In this document: piece by piece, positions 1 through 6,669 of the stretch
How the letters are laid out: the number at the start of each line of letters is the position of its first letter
Position numbering within the stretch: the stretch's first letter is position 1
Virus record (IMG/VR): IMGVR_UViG_3300036398_000019
Coordinates: 1 to 24,526 of that record
Reading direction: 5' to 3' (one strand)
Length of the DNA: 24,526 nt
DNA from: a virus
Made by a program: the position numbers and the translations under genes
The notes under the pieces: model-generated
Seen by the model: the letters and a program-made list of their open reading frames with translations, nothing else
The model's database searches: none
Told to the model about the DNA's origin: nothing

Positions 1-473
1 CTGAAATCAACGCAAAGTACCCAGGTATGCAAGTGTTGGTATGGGGCGATCCAGCTGGTATGGCGCGGGATGCCATCTATGAGGTAACAGCTTTTGACTT
101 CCTCAGAACTTTAGGTCTCAAGGCACAGCCAACACCCTCGAATGATTTTAAAGTTCGTAGAGAGTCAGCTGCCGCGCCCATGCAACGCTTAATTAACGGC
201 AAGCCGGGGCTGATAGTTGACACCAAGTGCAAGCTACTGCGTAAGTCTTTGGCTGGTGGATACCATTTCAAGCGAGTATCGGTAGGCTCTGGTCAGGAGC
301 GGTTTAGGGATACCCCAAACAAAAACGAACACTCCCACGTTGGTGATGCCTTTGGATATCTCTTGCTAGGTGGAGGTGAATACAAGCGCATGACTCGTCC
401 AGGAGATGTCTCATCAAGAACTTATGTAGCCCAGACTGTGGCCAATAGCGACTTTGATATATTCTCAAGATGA
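1..473 (+). CDS. Terminase large subunit, C-terminal end (partial)
   Basis: The reading frame is open from base 3 with no start in the window, so this is the 3' end of a longer gene; the first ATG at 27 is internal. The visible part is the RNase H-like nuclease domain of the packaging motor, which cuts concatemeric DNA at the head portal. Signs are a short beta-strand motif VLVWGDPAG with a candidate metal-binding Asp, and the late conserved motif HSHVGDAFGYLLLG with another candidate catalytic Asp. The N-terminal ATPase lies outside the window. The last four bases (ATGA) overlap the next gene. The position just before connector and scaffold genes is normal for terminase. Family assignment is from recognised motifs and context; catalytic residues are inferred. 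Confidence 0.88.
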   Translation, partial: EINAKYPGMQVLVWGDPAGMARDAIYEVTAFDFLRTLGLKAQPTPSNDFKVRRESAAAPMQRLINGKPGLIVDTKCKLLRKSLAGGYHFKRVSVGSGQERFRDTPNKNEHSHVGDAFGYLLLGGGEYKRMTRPGDVSSRTYVAQTVANSDFDIFSR

Positions 474-964
474 AAGTAACCATACCTTATGAGGTATTGA
501 ATGAGGAGATGCATCCCAAGAGAGGGGTGTTCTATCTGCCATTTGTGATTGACCACTTTGACCAGCTCGATACTACCCAGCCAGAGTTGTTAGCGGTAGC
601 TAGAGGCTATGACCTTAGATCCATGATACATAGCCAAGCAACACTCGGCACAGCGGTTACTGCGTTCTATCGCAATAAACCGATAGCCATCTTTGGAGTT
701 GTATTGTTTTGGGGTGGAGTTGGCGAGATGTGGAGCATCTTTGATAATCAGGCTAGAGAACACCCAACATCTATGCTTAGATGTGGCAGAACCTTTGTAG
801 ATATCGCAATCCGATATCTCCACTTGCACAGACTGCAAATAACTGTTAGAACTGACGATATTCGGGCAATACGTTATGCGCAAGCATTAAGGTTTGAGAC
901 CGAAGCGATTTTAAAGATGTATGGCCCTGACAAGGTGGATTACTTACTAATGACGAGGTATTAA
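470..964 (+). CDS. GNAT-like acetyltransferase fold protein
   Basis: A 164-residue protein whose second half reads like a GNAT fold: a strand with IAIFGVVLFWGGVGEMWSIF, a helix around RCGRTFVDIAIRYL, a strand LQITVRTDD, then IRAIRYAQALRFETEAIL, the usual GNAT end in which a helix leads into a G/RF strand. A clear acetyl-CoA loop (R/QxxGxG/A) is not obvious, so enzymatic activity is uncertain. Proteins of this fold sit beside structural genes in many podoviruses, and T7 gp13-type virion proteins have a comparable layout, so it could be an assembly factor rather than an enzyme. Its ATG overlaps the terminase stop by four bases, indicating translational coupling. Confidence 0.62.
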   Translation: MKVTIPYEVLNEEMHPKRGVFYLPFVIDHFDQLDTTQPELLAVARGYDLRSMIHSQATLGTAVTAFYRNKPIAIFGVVLFWGGVGEMWSIFDNQAREHPTSMLRCGRTFVDIAIRYLHLHRLQITVRTDDIRAIRYAQALRFETEAILKMYGPDKVDYLLMTRY

Positions 965-1210
965 ATGGGTGGATTATTTGGTGGATCTCCAGATACTAGT
1001 GGCGCTCAACGAGCAGCTGATGAGACTAAAGAAGAAACGGCTCGCATTCGGGCGCAAGCTGAAGAAGAAAAGCGCGAACTAGCCGAGCAAAACGCAGCTC
1101 GTGCTAAAGCACGATTACGAGGTGGTAGCCGAATGTTGTTATCGGATACACGTTTAACCCCAGAGACAGGCATCCAAAAGCTTGGCTCTAACGATATGAA
1201 AGTGAGCTAA
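965..1210 (+). CDS. Small phage protein, first of two tandem paralogues
   Basis: An 81-residue protein that starts directly after the preceding stop. It has a glycine-rich start (MGGLFGG), a highly charged helix rich in Ala, Glu and Arg (about residues 18-50), and a C-terminal motif with LLSDTRL, PETG and KLGSN. The start and the C-terminal motif recur in the next gene, so the two are paralogues. Small proteins with a glycine start, charged middle and an R..LL...G..LG end are common near phage connector genes, but I know of no defined function. A minor virion or head-tail junction role is a guess from position. Confidence 0.75.
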   Translation: MGGLFGGSPDTSGAQRAADETKEETARIRAQAEEEKRELAEQNAARAKARLRGGSRMLLSDTRLTPETGIQKLGSNDMKVS

Positions 1211-1212
1211 TC

Positions 1213-1443
1213 ATGGGTGGATTATTTGGAGGCGGTGGTGGTGGCGGTGGTAGTCCAAAGGCTCCAGAGCCTGAGAAAATACCAGAACCAGTTGCTGGTG
1301 TTGAGAAAGCAACACAAGCACAAGAAGAGGCTGGCGCAAAGATGCGTGGCGCAAGACGTAGAGGCCGTCAGCTCTTGTCGGATGCACGTTTAAATCCAGA
1401 GATGGGGATGAAAGAAACCCTCGGCTCTAACCAAAGCCTATAA
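1213..1443 (+). CDS. Small phage protein, second of two tandem paralogues
   Basis: A 76-residue protein starting two bases after the first paralogue. Its first 17 bases (ATGGGTGGATTATTTGG) equal those of its neighbour. A run of eight glycines (residues 6-13, GGN triplets) is followed by a Pro/Glu-rich linker and the shared C-terminal motif: R.LLSDARL, then PEMG, then TLGSN. The middle differs strongly: proline/glutamate linker here, long charged helix in the first copy. The triplet run could vary in length by slippage without breaking the frame. Function is unknown; the pair probably arose by duplication and then split roles. Confidence 0.75.
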   Translation: MGGLFGGGGGGGGSPKAPEPEKIPEPVAGVEKATQAQEEAGAKMRGARRRGRQLLSDARLNPEMGMKETLGSNQSL

Positions 1444-1452
1444 AGGACAATC

Positions 1453-1608
1453 ATGCCAGATACAGATAAGATGCAAGCCAAAGTTGCCAAAGTAATGCGT
1501 GAGTATTCTAAAGGAAAACTCAAGTCAAGCTCTGGTCAGAAAGTAAAAACACCAGCTCAGGCAAAAGCAATTGCAATGTCTGAAGGCCGTAAAGCGGGAG
1601 GGTATTAA
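1453..1608 (+). CDS. Tiny basic protein, DUF6496-like
   Basis: A 51-residue gene. An AAAGGA ribosome site lies seven bases before its ATG. The protein is lysine rich and carries VMREYSKGKLKSSSGQKV followed by a short helix with AKAIAMSEGRKA. I recognise this pattern (MREYkkGkLrSssGkkV...qAiAiAlseA) as the small DUF6496 family found in many phages and some bacteria. No biochemical role is established that I know of. Its neighbours are further very small basic proteins, so a shared role with DNA or with the connector is possible but unproven. Confidence 0.72.
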   Translation: MPDTDKMQAKVAKVMREYSKGKLKSSSGQKVKTPAQAKAIAMSEGRKAGGY

Positions 1609-1609
1609 T

Positions 1610-1765
1610 ATGAAAGCTGGCCTCTATGCCAATATCCATAAAAAACGTGAGCGGATCGAGTCGGGATCTAAGGAGAAGATGCGTAAGCCTGGCTCTCCTG
1701 GCGCACCAACTGATGCTGCATTTGTTAAAGCCGCTAAGACTGCAATGAAGCCTAAGAAGAAATAA
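1610..1765 (+). CDS. Tiny lysine-rich conserved phage protein
   Basis: A 51-residue protein. I chose the ATG at 1610, one base after the previous stop, rather than the longer frame from 1571, because the conserved part begins at MKAGLYANIHKKRERI. The pattern GLYANI..KR.RI..GS.EKMRKPG..GAPT..AF..AAKTA is one I know from many phage genomes, where it is also tiny and basic. Nearly a third of residues are Lys or Arg, and there is no membrane segment. Its last base is the first base of the next gene's ATG. Function unknown; nucleic acid binding is an inference from charge alone. Confidence 0.7.
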   Translation: MKAGLYANIHKKRERIESGSKEKMRKPGSPGAPTDAAFVKAAKTAMKPKKK

Positions 1766-2358
1766 TGCCGATTACAGTTGAGCGTGAGTCGCTCTCTACT
1801 AAATCTCGCCATGTTTCTCCAAGCTACGTTGATAAAGATAACGTACAGACTCTTGCGAGTTCGGATAGACCATTCCCAACAGTTGATATAAATCATCTGC
1901 GTTTGCATGAGGGTCGTGCGTATTATGTGTATAAAACACATCCAGATAATGGTAGATTGGCAGTTGGCTCAAGCATTAATATTGCTATTGCGTGGCCAGC
2001 TGGACTAGAGGCTCACGCGTTTGTTGATTATCAATGTGGCGGCGAGACTGAGGTTTACGCTTACGAAAGCTCTACAACTAGCGGCGGCACAGCAATGACT
2101 TTGCATCGCCGTAATCGAGTAATTACTACAGCAAGCCAAGCAGCTGCGGTATTAAATCCAACTGTAACCGCAGTAGGCACAGAGTTTTATTCTGAACTTA
2201 TTACAAGCGCAGAAGGTCAAGGAAATAGAAGTGGAGCTGGTGGCAGGGGAACTAGTTTTGAATTTATTTTAAAGCCGTTGACAACATATCTGTTTCGTTT
2301 AACGAATGTAAACAGCAGCTCTCAGATGGCTGAGATGCGTATAGATTGGTACGAATGA
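1765..2358 (+). CDS. Conserved phage protein, probable virion component
   Basis: A 197-residue protein without signal peptide or membrane segment, rich in Thr, Ser and beta-type segments. It ends with a pattern (FILKPLTTYLFRLTNV, then MRIDWYE) that I recognise from a family sitting next to connector and capsid genes in short-tailed phages, where the usual ending is I.LK..T.YLFR.TN.......L.FSWYE. The middle has a typical TVTAVGTEFYSELI strand pair. A beta-rich head decoration or fibre role is plausible from composition and place, but I know of no direct evidence. It overlaps the previous gene by one base and the next by four (ATGA). Confidence 0.68.
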   Translation: MPITVERESLSTKSRHVSPSYVDKDNVQTLASSDRPFPTVDINHLRLHEGRAYYVYKTHPDNGRLAVGSSINIAIAWPAGLEAHAFVDYQCGGETEVYAYESSTTSGGTAMTLHRRNRVITTASQAAAVLNPTVTAVGTEFYSELITSAEGQGNRSGAGGRGTSFEFILKPLTTYLFRLTNVNSSSQMAEMRIDWYE

Positions 2359-2624
2359 AGAAAGAGCATAAGAGTCCTAGCGGTGGTCTTACTGAGGCTG
2401 GCCGTAAATACTTTAAGCGGACAGAGGGCGCGAACCTAAAGGCTCCTGTCAAGGAAGGCACGAACCCACGGCGCGTATCTTTTGCTGCTCGATTTGGTGG
2501 TATGGCTGGCCCACTCGTTGATGAGAATGGAAAGCCAACACGCCTAAAGCTGGCTCTGAAGAAGTGGGGATTTGGTAGCAAAGAGGCAGCTCGCAACTTT
2601 GCGAATAAGCACAAAAAGGATTGA
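2355..2624 (+). CDS. Small basic protein, DUF6321-like
   Basis: An 89-residue protein. The ATG at 2355 overlaps the preceding stop (ATGA) and is preferred to an upstream TTG in the same frame at 2346. It contains SPSGGLTEAGRKYFKRTEG, then ANLKAPV, a FAARFGGMAGP segment and KPTRLKLALKKWGFGS. This order (SPsGGLT.kGR..F....GanLK..V ... sF..R..G..GP..D.kGrPTR...al..W) matches the small DUF6321 family of phages. It is strongly basic. Role unknown; it lies directly upstream of the connector gene and is probably co-translated with it. Confidence 0.72.
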   Translation: MKKEHKSPSGGLTEAGRKYFKRTEGANLKAPVKEGTNPRRVSFAARFGGMAGPLVDENGKPTRLKLALKKWGFGSKEAARNFANKHKKD

Positions 2625-2625
2625 T

Positions 2626-4197
2626 ATGGCTGAGATGATGAGATTAAAACCAGAGGACATCCTCAAGCGCCACGACATAGCGTTGCGTAAGAAAGAGGAT
2701 TTTAGAGACCTATACGATGAGGCATATGAGTTTGCTCTGCCACAGCGTAACCTTTATGACGGCTACTATGATGGTAAGGTTGGCGGTGCTAAGAAGATGA
2801 ATCGTGTGTTTGATGCTACTGCTATTAATTCAACTCAGCGCTTTGCTAATCGTCTACAGTCAGGAATATTCCCGCCACAACGCAAATGGTGCAGATTAGA
2901 AACTGGCCCAGATATTCCAGAAGACCGCAAAGCAGAGGCATCCGCAGCGCTTGATATCTACGCAGACAAGATGTTTGCAACTCTCAAGCAATCTAACTTT
3001 GACATTGCGATGGGCGAGTTCTTGCTTGACCTGGCAGTTGGTACGGCTGTAATGATGGTTCAGCCTGGTGACGATACCAGCCCAATCAACTTCATTCCTG
3101 TGCCACAGTTCTTGGTTGCCTTTGAAGAGGGCGCTAATGGTCAGGTAGACAATGTATACAGACGTATGCGTATTAAAGGTGAGGCAATTATCCAGCAATG
3201 GAGAGATGCTGAGATTCCTACAGACTTACAGCAGAAGATTGACCAAAAGCCAACCGAAGACTTTGAGTTGATTGAGGCTACAGTATTTGATCCAAAGCGT
3301 GGAGATTTCTGCTATCACGTTATCCACAAAGAGTCTAAGCAAGAGCTGGTCTATCGCAGACTCAAGAAGAGTCCTTGGGTAGTCAGTCGCTACATGAAGG
3401 TAGCCGGTGAGATATACGGCAGAGGCCCATTGATTACTGCGTTGCCTGATATCAAGACATTGAATAAAACACTAGAGCTAGTATTAAAGAACGCATCTTT
3501 AGCTATATCCGGTGTGTATACAGCTGCTGACGATGGAGTTCTTAATCCAGCAACAGTCAAGATTGTGCCTGGCGCAATCATTCCTGTAGCTCGTAATGGT
3601 GGCCCACAAGGTGAATCACTCAAGCCATTGCCACGAGCTGGTGACTTTAACGTAGCTCAAATTATCATGGGAGACCTACGCGGAAACATCAAGCGCATAC
3701 TGCTAGACGAGAGTTTGCCTCCCGATAATATGTCTGCTCGCTCCGCAACGGAAGTCGTAGAACGTATGAAGGAGTTGAGTCAGAACCTCGGATCTGCATT
3801 TGGCCGATTAATTAATGAGACCATGATTCCACTTGTATCTAAGATACTACAAGTCATGGATGACAGAGGCATTATCGATATGCCTTTGCGTGTCAATGGA
3901 CTAGAGGTTAAGGTAGCGCCAGTTGCCCCATTAGCTATGGCTCAGAATATGGAAGACGTAACCAACGTCATGCAGTTCGTGCAGATGGCTCAAGGCTTTG
4001 GCCCAGAGGGTCAAGCCACACCTAAGATGGGCGAGATTACAGACTATATCGCAGACAAGCTGGGCATCCCATCAAGGTTGCGTAATGACTCAGCAGAGCG
4101 CCAATACAATCTCCAGCAGATTGCTCAACAGGCAGCTCAGGTTGCCGAGCAGAACCCAGAGGCTGTACCCGAAATGCTGAAAATGGCTGGAGGCTAA
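2626..4197 (+). CDS. Head-to-tail connector (portal) protein, T7 gp8-like
   Basis: A 523-residue protein, about the size of T7 gp8 (536). The ATG at 2626 sits one base after the previous stop with AAAGGA just upstream; a longer frame from 2572 is rejected because it would overlap the previous gene by 53 bases. The N-terminal part has LRKKEDFRDLYDEAYEFALP and RVFDATAINSTQRFANRLQS, typical of the head-to-tail connecting protein family (Pfam Head-tail_con). Further on are YGRGP, LP.IKTLNKTLELVLKNAS, and MSARSATEVVERMKEL, all recurrent in that family. Twelve copies are expected to form the ring through which DNA is packaged and to which the tail tube attaches. The C-terminus is Gln/Ala rich. Confidence 0.93.
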   Translation: MAEMMRLKPEDILKRHDIALRKKEDFRDLYDEAYEFALPQRNLYDGYYDGKVGGAKKMNRVFDATAINSTQRFANRLQSGIFPPQRKWCRLETGPDIPEDRKAEASAALDIYADKMFATLKQSNFDIAMGEFLLDLAVGTAVMMVQPGDDTSPINFIPVPQFLVAFEEGANGQVDNVYRRMRIKGEAIIQQWRDAEIPTDLQQKIDQKPTEDFELIEATVFDPKRGDFCYHVIHKESKQELVYRRLKKSPWVVSRYMKVAGEIYGRGPLITALPDIKTLNKTLELVLKNASLAISGVYTAADDGVLNPATVKIVPGAIIPVARNGGPQGESLKPLPRAGDFNVAQIIMGDLRGNIKRILLDESLPPDNMSARSATEVVERMKELSQNLGSAFGRLINETMIPLVSKILQVMDDRGIIDMPLRVNGLEVKVAPVAPLAMAQNMEDVTNVMQFVQMAQGFGPEGQATPKMGEITDYIADKLGIPSRLRNDSAERQYNLQQIAQQAAQVAEQNPEAVPEMLKMAGG

Positions 4198-4200
4198 TAG

Positions 4201-4467
4201 ATGAATGTTGACGGATGGGCTGGCTTAGAAAGTGTAGTCACAGATATTCGCGATGTTGACCAATCAGTAGAAGACCTAAACAAACTATGCCTTAGAGTTC
4301 TTAGCTCTGAGGATGGCGAGAAACTAATGAAGTGGTTAAGAACTACTTTGTTAGAGCAGCCAGTTGCCTTGCCTGGCGCTGATCCTAGCTATGCTTTTTA
4401 CCGAGAAGGACAAAACAGCGTAATTAGGGATCTTGAAGCAAGGATTAATAAAGCAAGGAAAATGTAA
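4201..4467 (+). CDS. Bbp19-like small phage protein
   Basis: An 88-residue protein with a GGAGG ribosome site in the end of the connector gene. It carries L.VLSSEDGEKLMKWLRTTL, a short linker with LPGADPSYAFYREGQNSVI, and a closing amphipathic helix. The pattern (F..vFst.eG..vL..L......P.DP..tafrEGqRsvvl.I) corresponds to the small Bbp19-type family named after a Bordetella phage, encoded between portal and scaffold genes in many podoviruses. Its function is not known to me. The position between connector and scaffold suggests a role in procapsid assembly. Confidence 0.72.
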   Translation: MNVDGWAGLESVVTDIRDVDQSVEDLNKLCLRVLSSEDGEKLMKWLRTTLLEQPVALPGADPSYAFYREGQNSVIRDLEARINKARKM

Positions 4468-4469
4468 AC

Positions 4470-5246
4470 ATGGAAACTACCGAAGCAGTCCAGCCCACAG
4501 AGAATGGTGGCCTACTGGACTCAGTAACAACTGAGGACAGCCAAGGTACCGAGCAGCAAAACCCAGAATCAACACAGATATCTCATTTAGCAGAGCAAGA
4601 GGATGACACTCCGCTAGACCGGCCTGATTGGTGGCCTGAGAACTTTTGGAAGAAAGACGATTCAGCCCCCGATCTAGAAGGCATAGCCAAGTCTTGGATG
4701 GATCTTAGGAAACAGATATCGCAAGGCAAACACAAGGCACCCGCAGATGGTAAGTATGATGCATCCGCATTTGGTGCTGTTCCTGAGAATGACCCAGTTC
4801 GTAGCCACGTTATGAGTTGGGCGCAAGAGAATGGGATATCGCAACTCGCTTTAGATAGTTTGGTTAGCAAGGTTGTTGGTATGGGGGCAGAGAAAGTAGA
4901 GTCTGTTACCAGATCACTTGCTGAAGAGAAAGCATCTCTTGGCCCTAACGCAGATGTCATTATTAAAGGAATGACAGATTGGGCTAGAGGTCTTGTAAAC
5001 AAAGGGGTATGGGGCAAAGATGATTTTGAAGAGTTTAAGTACATGGGCGGTACTGCCAAAGGCTTAAAGGCTTTGATGAAACTGCGTGAGACCTATGAAG
5101 GTTCTCGCATCCCAGTTGAGTCTGTACCTATTGAGGGCGCTCCCTCCAAAGACGAGTTGTACCAAATGGTTGGTGATCCTAAGTACAAGACAGATCCATC
5201 CTACCGCGCCAAGGTTGAGAAGATGTTTGCTCAGAATTTCGGCTAA
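4470..5246 (+). CDS. Capsid assembly scaffolding protein
   Basis: A 258-residue acidic protein with a disordered, Gln/Glu/Thr-rich start (residues 1-45), then PDWWPENFWKKD and LEGIAKSWMDLRKQIS, a pattern I recognise from podovirus scaffolds (P..iPekFw ... dle.laksY.elek.l). The middle is helical with charged heptad-like stretches, and the C-terminus ends in a basic helix (YRAKVEKMFAQNFG), the usual capsid-binding part. Scaffolds of this kind form the core around which coat protein assembles and then leave. It is the last gene before the terminator at 5279-5307, so it closes the connector operon. T7 gp9 has the same position just before the coat gene. Confidence 0.87.
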   Translation: METTEAVQPTENGGLLDSVTTEDSQGTEQQNPESTQISHLAEQEDDTPLDRPDWWPENFWKKDDSAPDLEGIAKSWMDLRKQISQGKHKAPADGKYDASAFGAVPENDPVRSHVMSWAQENGISQLALDSLVSKVVGMGAEKVESVTRSLAEEKASLGPNADVIIKGMTDWARGLVNKGVWGKDDFEEFKYMGGTAKGLKALMKLRETYEGSRIPVESVPIEGAPSKDELYQMVGDPKYKTDPSYRAKVEKMFAQNFG

Positions 5247-5278
5247 TATAAAGAATCTCCTCACGAGAGTGACCCTTG

Positions 5279-5307
5279 CCCCGGTGCAGTTTGCCGGGGG
5301 TTTTTTT
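5279..5307 (+). terminator. Intrinsic terminator after the scaffold gene
   Basis: A perfect six-base GC stem (CCCCGG at 5279-5284, CCGGGG at 5294-5299) with a nine-base loop is followed by G and seven T. It lies 32 bases after the scaffold stop. This is the clearest terminator in the window and separates the connector/scaffold message from the capsid message. Confidence 0.88.
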
Positions 5308-5410
5308 ATCCACATTTAGTAGATGTAAAAAATATTTCACTAGATGTTGTATTTTTCCTACATTTCTGCTAGAAACTCATTAAGGCATACCATTTAGTTG
5401 GCCCTTGATG

Positions 5411-5422
5411 CAGATTAATCTG
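5411..5422. repeat. Perfect 12-base palindrome (CAGATTAATCTG)
   Basis: CAGATTAATCTG is its own reverse complement. It lies 94 bases before the coat protein ATG, within the untranslated leader. It could be a dimeric-protein operator or a short RNA stem; no protein known to bind it can be named. Confidence 0.5.
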
Positions 5423-5429
5423 ACGATTG

Positions 5430-5466
5430 GCTACCGCAAGTAGCAAGCGTAGGCCCTGGCAACAGG
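5430..5466 (+). ncRNA. Two small hairpins in the capsid leader
   Basis: Hairpin one pairs GCTAC (5430-5434) with GTAGC (5440-5444) around CGCAA. Hairpin two pairs CCTG (5455-5458) with CAGG (5463-5466) around GCAA, a GNRA-type tetraloop. An alternative longer pairing of GGCTAC (5429-5434) with GTAGGCC (5449-5455, one bulge) would exclude hairpin one. The T-poor 3' sides argue against termination. A structured 5' leader that steadies the message or tunes translation is an inference. Confidence 0.4.
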
Positions 5467-5516
5467 CACACCAAAGCAAAAACCCAATTTATTTTTTACC
5501 TATTTAGGAGAAACAC

Positions 5517-6359
5517 ATGAGCATTTCATTATCTAATGCCTTTGTTACCCTCTTTGATGCTGAGGTAAAACAGGCTTTCCAGGGCAAAGCAATGCTGGTA
5601 GGTGCTGTTCGTCAGCGTAGAGGAGTAGAAGGTTCTACAGTTAAATTTCCAAAAGTTGGCAAAGGTGTGGCTACCCCACGCATTAGTCAATCTGATGTAA
5701 CCCCATTAAACGTAGCATTTTCAAGCGTAACTTGCACCCTATCTGACTTTAATGCCGCTGAGTACAGCGACATTTTCAGCCAGGCTAAAGTTAACTTTGA
5801 TGAGCGCCAAGAGCTTGTACAAGTTCTAAGCAACGCTATTGGCCGTAGACAAGACCAGTTGATTCTTGATGCTTTGACAGCATCTAGCACCAGCTTGACT
5901 GTTTCTAACGATATCGGTGGTAGCGATACCAACATGAACGTAGCCAAGTTGCGTGAAGCCAAGAAGTTGTTGGATAAAAATAACGTACCTCCAGAGGGTC
6001 GTAACATTATCCTCCACGCAAATGGTTTAGCATCGTTGTTGTCTGAGACAGCTGTAACTAGCTCTGACTTCAATACTGTTAAAGCTCTTGTTGCTGGTGA
6101 AATCAATACGTTCTTGGGCTTTACTTTCCATGTCCTTGGTGACCGCTCTGAGGGTGGCCTAGCAGTTGATGCGTCTTTAGACCGCACTTGCTTTGCTTTC
6201 CACAAAGATGCCATCGGCTATGCAGAAGCTATTGCCCCACGCACCGAAATTAATTACATCCCTGAGAAGACCTCGTTCCTCGTGAACAGCATTTTCTCAG
6301 CCGGTGCAATTAACATCGATGATGAGGGTATTGTCAAAATCACCGCTCGCGAATCTTAA
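5517..6359 (+). CDS. Major capsid protein
   Basis: A 280-residue protein preceded by the strong AGGAG site. It starts MSISLSNAFVTLFDAEVKQAF, has an early strand with VEGSTVKFPKVGKG, a TLSDFNAAEYSDIF region, a long helix DERQELVQVLSNAIGRRQDQ, AKKLLDKNNVPPEGRNIILH, and a typical end with the IGYAEAI.PRTEINYIPEKTSFLVNS pattern split over residues 236-262. These are hallmarks of the HK97-fold coat proteins of podoviruses with T7-like morphogenesis. It builds the icosahedral shell with the upstream scaffold. It is shorter than T7 gp10A (345 residues), and I see no extra C-terminal Ig-like domain or frameshift extension. Its own leader and terminator upstream fit high expression. Confidence 0.9.
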   Translation: MSISLSNAFVTLFDAEVKQAFQGKAMLVGAVRQRRGVEGSTVKFPKVGKGVATPRISQSDVTPLNVAFSSVTCTLSDFNAAEYSDIFSQAKVNFDERQELVQVLSNAIGRRQDQLILDALTASSTSLTVSNDIGGSDTNMNVAKLREAKKLLDKNNVPPEGRNIILHANGLASLLSETAVTSSDFNTVKALVAGEINTFLGFTFHVLGDRSEGGLAVDASLDRTCFAFHKDAIGYAEAIAPRTEINYIPEKTSFLVNSIFSAGAINIDDEGIVKITARES

Positions 6360-6376
6360 TCTAAGGAGAGAATGAT

Positions 6377-6652
6377 ATGGCATATTCTAATACTGGTTTA
6401 GTAACTGTTTGTGCATCGAAGTCTGGTAATGCACCATCGATGTATTTATATAAAACAACAGACACCCAAGCTACAGTTAATACTGTAAGCTACTTTGACA
6501 GCATTGCATCGCTGTTAAAAGTGGGTGACATTATTTTTGTCTATGACGCTACTACCCCCAGCTTAGTGTTGACTTACGTCAACGCTGTGTCTTCAGCTGG
6601 TGTGGTTGATATTGCTGATGGTACAACTATAAGTGCAACCGATACTGACTAA
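6377..6652 (+). CDS. Small conserved protein after the capsid gene, possible decoration protein
   Basis: A 91-residue protein with an AGGAG site at 6364-6368. It begins MAYSNTGLVTVCASKSG, has YLYKTTDTQATVNTVSYFDS, LLKVGDIIFVYDA and ends in beta-type Val/Ala/Asp/Thr sequence. I recognise the pattern (sY.NTGLv.v......lw.Y.t.D..atV...gYF..a...L..GDvI.v) from small genes directly after the coat gene in many phages. It looks like a compact beta protein without membrane segment. A capsid decoration or head fibre role is plausible from position and from the strong ribosome site, but not shown. Confidence 0.68.
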   Translation: MAYSNTGLVTVCASKSGNAPSMYLYKTTDTQATVNTVSYFDSIASLLKVGDIIFVYDATTPSLVLTYVNAVSSAGVVDIADGTTISATDTD

Positions 6653-6669
6653 TAGTATCTAGTAACAAG

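Larger units (their letters stand above)
5308..5516 (+). promoter_or_regulatory. Non-coding capsid leader with probable promoter
   Basis: This 209-base gap is the longest stretch without a gene in the window. Because a terminator precedes it and the most highly expressed phage gene follows, a promoter is expected here. I could not find a convincing -35/-10 pair. The AT-rich first part (5308-5395) contains a seven-base direct repeat, TAGATGT, at 5320 and 5341. A stretch ACTCATTAAGG at 5375-5385 vaguely resembles T3/T7-type promoters but lacks a base. The second part (5396-5475) is more GC rich, with a 12-base palindrome and two hairpins. An AGGAG ribosome site at 5506-5510 lies six bases before the coat ATG. 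Confidence 0.55.

Noticed and set aside
2572-2625. Longer N-terminus for the connector protein
   Set aside because: It would overlap the preceding basic protein gene by 53 bases; the ATG at 2626 has an AGGA site and begins the conserved region.
4583-5059. A 158-residue minus-strand frame opposite the scaffold gene
   Set aside because: Serine/leucine-rich shadow frame inside a recognised scaffold gene, no start context.
5255-5300. Capsid frameshift extension or second capsid form as in T7 gp10B
   Set aside because: The capsid gene ends cleanly at 6359, I saw no slippery run near the stop, and a separate gene with its own strong ribosome site follows.
5687-6214. A 175-residue minus-strand frame opposite the capsid gene
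   Set aside because: It lies wholly within the capsid gene and has no motif or ribosome site; a shadow of coding bias.
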